Assembly: GCA_025458125.1 (NCBI GenBank)
Contig: JALOTA010000001.1
Span: 1 to 64,000, forward strand
Length of the DNA stretch: 64,000 nucleotides
Origin: Hyphomicrobium sp.
Lineage (GTDB): Bacteria > Pseudomonadota > Alphaproteobacteria > Rhizobiales > Hyphomicrobiaceae
Direction: 5' to 3'
Under the pieces are notes generated by a model. It worked only from the letters and a program-made list of their open reading frames with translations, did not search any database and was not told where the DNA came from. Below, piece by piece: positions 60,472-64,000 of this stretch (positions within the stretch are counted from its first letter, which is position 1; every line of letters begins with the position of its first letter). The position numbers and the translations under genes are program-made.

Positions 60472-62169
60472 TCAGGCGCGGATGGCCAGCTGCCACCGGA
60501 CGGTCGTGTCGCCGAACGTCGCGCCCCGAAGAACGAACTGCAGCGCGCGGCGCGGACCGGAACTGTCGGCGAAAAACGTGCCTTCCTCGATCGTGAGTGC
60601 GGCGCCTTCAGCGGTGAATTCCCAGATCTGGCCCTCGGGGGTCACGACCTCCGCCGCACCGGATGCGTGGCTGAGCCTGCAAGAGACATCGGGGTGGAGA
60701 TGGAAGTGAATGGCGAAAGGCAGATCGACTTCAAGACGGAGCGCCTCGTTGAGCCCGCCCAGGCGATCCTCTCCGCGCACAACAGACCCGGAGGCGCTGA
60801 GCACGAGTTTGCGATGGTGGAGCAGTCCGTACCGGTCGTGATAGCCATCGTGCAGCGCAGTCCAGACGGCATCTCCACTGGCATCCTCGATTTGGCTTTC
60901 GACCCGTGGCGGGCCGTGCACGGGAGCGCCACCAAGCAAAGCTTCGAGCCCCTTGTGACGAACGAGTTTCGCGGACGAAGCTTCGTTCACGACAAGAGTA
61001 TTGTGTGATGCTGTGGCTCGCGACTGGGCGCGCCATTCCTGATCGGCGGGTACCGGCGATCCGCCATTGACGAAGATGAGCCGCGGTCCCGCGCTCATCT
61101 CGAAGGAAAGACATCCGGCATGGGCTTCGGCCGCGAACTCGATCGGCGGGGACGCACCGGCATCTGCGATGACTGTCGTAGCGCCACGATTGAGCTGGAT
61201 GTAGCCCGACGCACGGGCGGCAGCGAGCGGAGTTGCGAACAGGTCGTCATAGGCGAGGACCGTTGCCAGGCCTGCCGGCGAGGCAACGGATACCCCGTTG
61301 AATCGCGCAAGCCTTCCATCGCCCATGCGCATGTAGCGCAGGAATGCGACCGCATCGGTTAGCGCCCGCATCAGGGGCGGCGGCGGCTTGCGGCCTCGTG
61401 CGGCGAAGCATTGGCGGGCCGGAAGAAGATCGAGCAAGATCTCCACAAGCACCGCGGGATTGCGGCTGACGTGGCCGCCATCGTCGAGTATCTGCGACTC
61501 TATTTCCGCAGCGAACAGTTTTTCCGTCTCATTGAGCTGCCGCTCGTGTCCGGACACGCAAAGATACGAGAGCATGAGCGCTGTCAGTGCGAGAAGGCGC
61601 GGATAACCTTCGGGACTATCCCGCCACGACGCAGCGAGCCTTATGATCTGCGTGCCTAGGCTCGTGGTGATCGCGTCGTAGGTTGCGACGTCCGCTTCAT
61701 CGAGCAAAAGGTTGGCGTGGCTGAGCCAGGAAGACACACGGCGTCCCAGGACTGCCGGCTCCCAGGCAAGCCCGGCGCCATTCTGCTGTGTCGTCCATTC
61801 GACCGCTAGCCTGCGGGCGAACTCGCGCGCTTCTGGATCGGTGCAGGCTTCAAGATGACGAAGCCACCCGAATCCGTGCAGCGCACGCTCCCAGGCCGGG
61901 TTTGGCGGCCGGATCGCAAACGGCGATCGTCCCCCCAGCGACGCGCCGATTCCGGCGAGACCCATCTGGTTCATCTTCAATTCTGGCCAGAAGCTCGGGT
62001 CGGCGTTGCGCAAGGTCTGCGGAACGATCAGAAGATTGCCGAGGCTGGCGGATCCGAAGCGCCAGCGCAAAAGCGGTGAAAACTGCAAGCGGGCCATCGA
62101 CGCGCGCTGAGATCGCTTGGCGGAAATCACCGCGATCCGCGTTCTTTCGGCCAGACTGAGACCCGCCAT
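60472..62169 (-). CDS. Heparinase II/III family protein
   Basis: 565 aa; WERALHGFGWLRHLEA, QLNRGATTVIADAGASPP, heparinase-type C-terminal beta domain ASHNTLVVNEASSAKL. Confidence 0.88.
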   Translation of the reverse strand: MAGLSLAERTRIAVISAKRSQRASMARLQFSPLLRWRFGSASLGNLLIVPQTLRNADPSFWPELKMNQMGLAGIGASLGGRSPFAIRPPNPAWERALHGFGWLRHLEACTDPEAREFARRLAVEWTTQQNGAGLAWEPAVLGRRVSSWLSHANLLLDEADVATYDAITTSLGTQIIRLAASWRDSPEGYPRLLALTALMLSYLCVSGHERQLNETEKLFAAEIESQILDDGGHVSRNPAVLVEILLDLLPARQCFAARGRKPPPPLMRALTDAVAFLRYMRMGDGRLARFNGVSVASPAGLATVLAYDDLFATPLAAARASGYIQLNRGATTVIADAGASPPIEFAAEAHAGCLSFEMSAGPRLIFVNGGSPVPADQEWRAQSRATASHNTLVVNEASSAKLVRHKGLEALLGGAPVHGPPRVESQIEDASGDAVWTALHDGYHDRYGLLHHRKLVLSASGSVVRGEDRLGGLNEALRLEVDLPFAIHFHLHPDVSCRLSHASGAAEVVTPEGQIWEFTAEGAALTIEEGTFFADSSGPRRALQFVLRGATFGDTTVRWQLAIRA

Positions 62170-62295
62170 CGGCCGACCGCCTCCAAAAACGCCCGCGCCG
62201 CCTTCTTACGGCAGCCTGGTTCAAGGGTCGGTAGCGCAGCGCCGGGCCTCTGGCAAGGCAAGGCCAGCACCTAGTTGTGCGTAGCTCCGGGATGC

Positions 62296-63732
62296 CTACA
62301 TCTCGCGCCGGACAAGGCGCGAGGCGTAAAACCCGTCCAATCCCAAGCCACTCTCATGGCCGGGAAAGCGATGACAGGGCAAGGTGCGAAGATCCCCGTC
62401 CGGCGTCACGGCGCCGGAGATTCCGCCGATCTCGTCCGGCGTCACCGGATCGCGAACAAAGCCACTGTTGGCTGCCAGGAATCGAGCGATCTGCCGCTCT
62501 CCTTCCTCCGGTTCCAGCGAACACGTGCAGTAGACGAGCGTGCCGCCCGTCCGGACGAATTGCGCGGCTTTCTGAAGGAGCCGCGCCTGCAGATCGACGA
62601 GCTTGTCGAAACCTTTCGACTGACGGACATGCAGGATGTCGGGGTGACGGCGAATAGTGCCGGTGGCCGAGCAAGGCGCGTCGAGCAATACGGCATCGAA
62701 CGGCGCGGCCGGTTGCCAGGTCAGCACGTCGGCGGTGACGCAATCGGCATCCAGTCCGAGGCGGTCCAGGTTCTCCCTGACACGACGCATGCGCGCGGCC
62801 GACACATCGACAGCGGTTACGTTCGCGCCGGTCACGGCGAGTTCCGCCGTCTTGCCGCCCGGGGCCGCGCACAGGTCTGCAACGCGCTGACCGGCTTGCG
62901 CACGGAGCAGCCGTGCCGGCAGTGCGGCAGCCGCATCCTGGACCCACCACATTCCTTCCGTGAAGCCGGGCAGATCCGTGACGCGGCCGGCCTGGAGAAT
63001 GCGAACTGTTCCGGTCGGCAACGCCACGCCCTGGAGTTTCGCCGCCCATTCCTCCGGGTCGCCGCGAACGGTCAGATCGAGGGGTGGCTCTTCCAGAGAT
63101 GCAGCCGCGATGAGGCGCGCGCGTTCTTGACCAAATGTCGTCTCCCATCCTTGCAGGAGCCAGCCGGGGACGTTCAGGGCGACCGGATCGAGTCCCTCCA
63201 AGGCGCTGCGGCCACGATCGGCGATGCGTCGCAAAACAGCGTTGACGAGTTTATCGAAGCGGCGGGCGTTCGGGTCGGATTTGCATTGCTCGACGGCTAG
63301 TCCGATCGCGGCATGGGGCGGCGTATCGAGAAAGAGCAGTTGCGCAGCGCCCGCGAGCAGGATCTGCCAGACCCAGCCCTGTGGCTCGGGTAGCGGCTTT
63401 TGCAGGTGTGAACCGACCACGTGCGCCAGTTCCCCATGCCGGCGCAGAACAGTCGCGACGAGCAAGCGCGCAAAAGCCCGATCGCGCGGTTCCACGTTCG
63501 CTCGCTCCGGTTTCGAGAAGGCTTCAGCAAAAGCTTCTTCGAAGAACGTGCCGCGCTTCATGACGCGCCAGAGGGTCTCGACAGCGGCCTGACGCGCTTC
63601 GAATCCCGGCGGCCTCGGCTGCGGTTTTCCAGGGGCTGCCTTGTTAACCGGTCTGCGCCCCCTCGGGGGACCCGATGTGCCTGAACGGGGCGAAGCGGAG
63701 CGGGGATCGCGCGGCGGGCGGCTGGACGTCAT
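62296..63732 (-). CDS. RsmB/NOP-family rRNA cytosine-C5 methyltransferase
   Basis: VADLCAAPGGKTAELA, VLLDAPCSATGTIRRHPDI, LVYCTCSLEPEEGE. Confidence 0.95.
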   Translation of the reverse strand: MTSSRPPRDPRSASPRSGTSGPPRGRRPVNKAAPGKPQPRPPGFEARQAAVETLWRVMKRGTFFEEAFAEAFSKPERANVEPRDRAFARLLVATVLRRHGELAHVVGSHLQKPLPEPQGWVWQILLAGAAQLLFLDTPPHAAIGLAVEQCKSDPNARRFDKLVNAVLRRIADRGRSALEGLDPVALNVPGWLLQGWETTFGQERARLIAAASLEEPPLDLTVRGDPEEWAAKLQGVALPTGTVRILQAGRVTDLPGFTEGMWWVQDAAAALPARLLRAQAGQRVADLCAAPGGKTAELAVTGANVTAVDVSAARMRRVRENLDRLGLDADCVTADVLTWQPAAPFDAVLLDAPCSATGTIRRHPDILHVRQSKGFDKLVDLQARLLQKAAQFVRTGGTLVYCTCSLEPEEGERQIARFLAANSGFVRDPVTPDEIGGISGAVTPDGDLRTLPCHRFPGHESGLGLDGFYASRLVRREM

Positions 63733-63795
63733 CGGACATGGCTAAGGCTGCAGTGAACCGGGGTCAATGGCGAATGATCACGTTCGGCGTGTGCC

Positions 63796-64000
63796 TCAGC
63801 CCCACGGCCCGCGAGATTGTCCGTCCCGCGCCCACGGACCGGCGGCTCCGGGTTCCTGCGCCGCATTGCCGAATGCGCCGCCACCGCCATCCAGCCCTTC
63901 ATCAAAGCCGGTAGTCGTCTGACCCATTTCGACCGCCAGTTCCTTCAGCGCGCGAACGCGGTTCTCGACGTTGGGATGGGTAGAGAACAAGTTGTCGACG
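63796..64000 (-). CDS. htpX: Protease HtpX, C-terminal fragment (continues beyond window end)
   Basis: Reads VDNLFSTHPNVENRVRALKELAVEMG...; (L)FSTHP..E.RV..L is the HtpX C-terminal signature; next to rsmB/heparinase/purH. Confidence 0.8.
   Translation of the reverse strand, partial: VDNLFSTHPNVENRVRALKELAVEMGQTTTGFDEGLDGGGGAFGNAAQEPGAAGPWARDGQSRGPWG

Noticed and set aside
1-64000. CRISPR arrays, IS elements, prophage, integrons, toxin-antitoxin or defence operons
   Set aside because: Searched by eye for direct-repeat/spacer patterns, transposase/integrase motifs and known defence domains; none found.

Overview
This is a gene-dense, GC-rich chromosomal window that looks alphaproteobacterial, probably Hyphomicrobiales/Rhizobiales, judged from gene order and protein motifs only. 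From 1 to about 24 kb there is a long minus-strand block of conserved housekeeping genes: infB (partial)-ylxR-nusA-rimP-trmB-metK-XRE regulator-lnt-corC-ybeY-phoH-miaB-plsC-rimI-tsaB-nitroreductase-nfuA-usp-trpS-murJ-glnD. The next part (24-31.5 kb) holds GNAT, mutT, tpm, argJ, a parvulin PPIase and secA. A small accessory-looking, more AT-rich region at about 31.5-36 kb encodes glycosyltransferases, two FkbM methyltransferases and a YqhA-type membrane protein. It is followed by three tandem YafK-type L,D-transpeptidase paralogues, accA, an MFS transporter, a lemA/TPM-TPM cluster, a secreted 23-residue-repeat protein, an orphan ParA ATPase and tRNA-Gly(GCC). The remainder includes a ProX-like deacylase, cnoX-like thioredoxin, lon-N protein, Trm112-like protein, a hybrid histidine kinase, olsB, cupin, ADH, maeB, mutS, purH, heparinase II/III, rsmB and htpX (partial). 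I saw no CRISPR array, rRNA, IS element, prophage or recognisable defence system. The most notable signals are the 23-aa tandem repeat protein at 44.4-45.2 kb, the triple YafK/YkuD array, an apparent homopolymer frameshift splitting ylxR, the glycan-type island after secA, and several precise inverted repeats.
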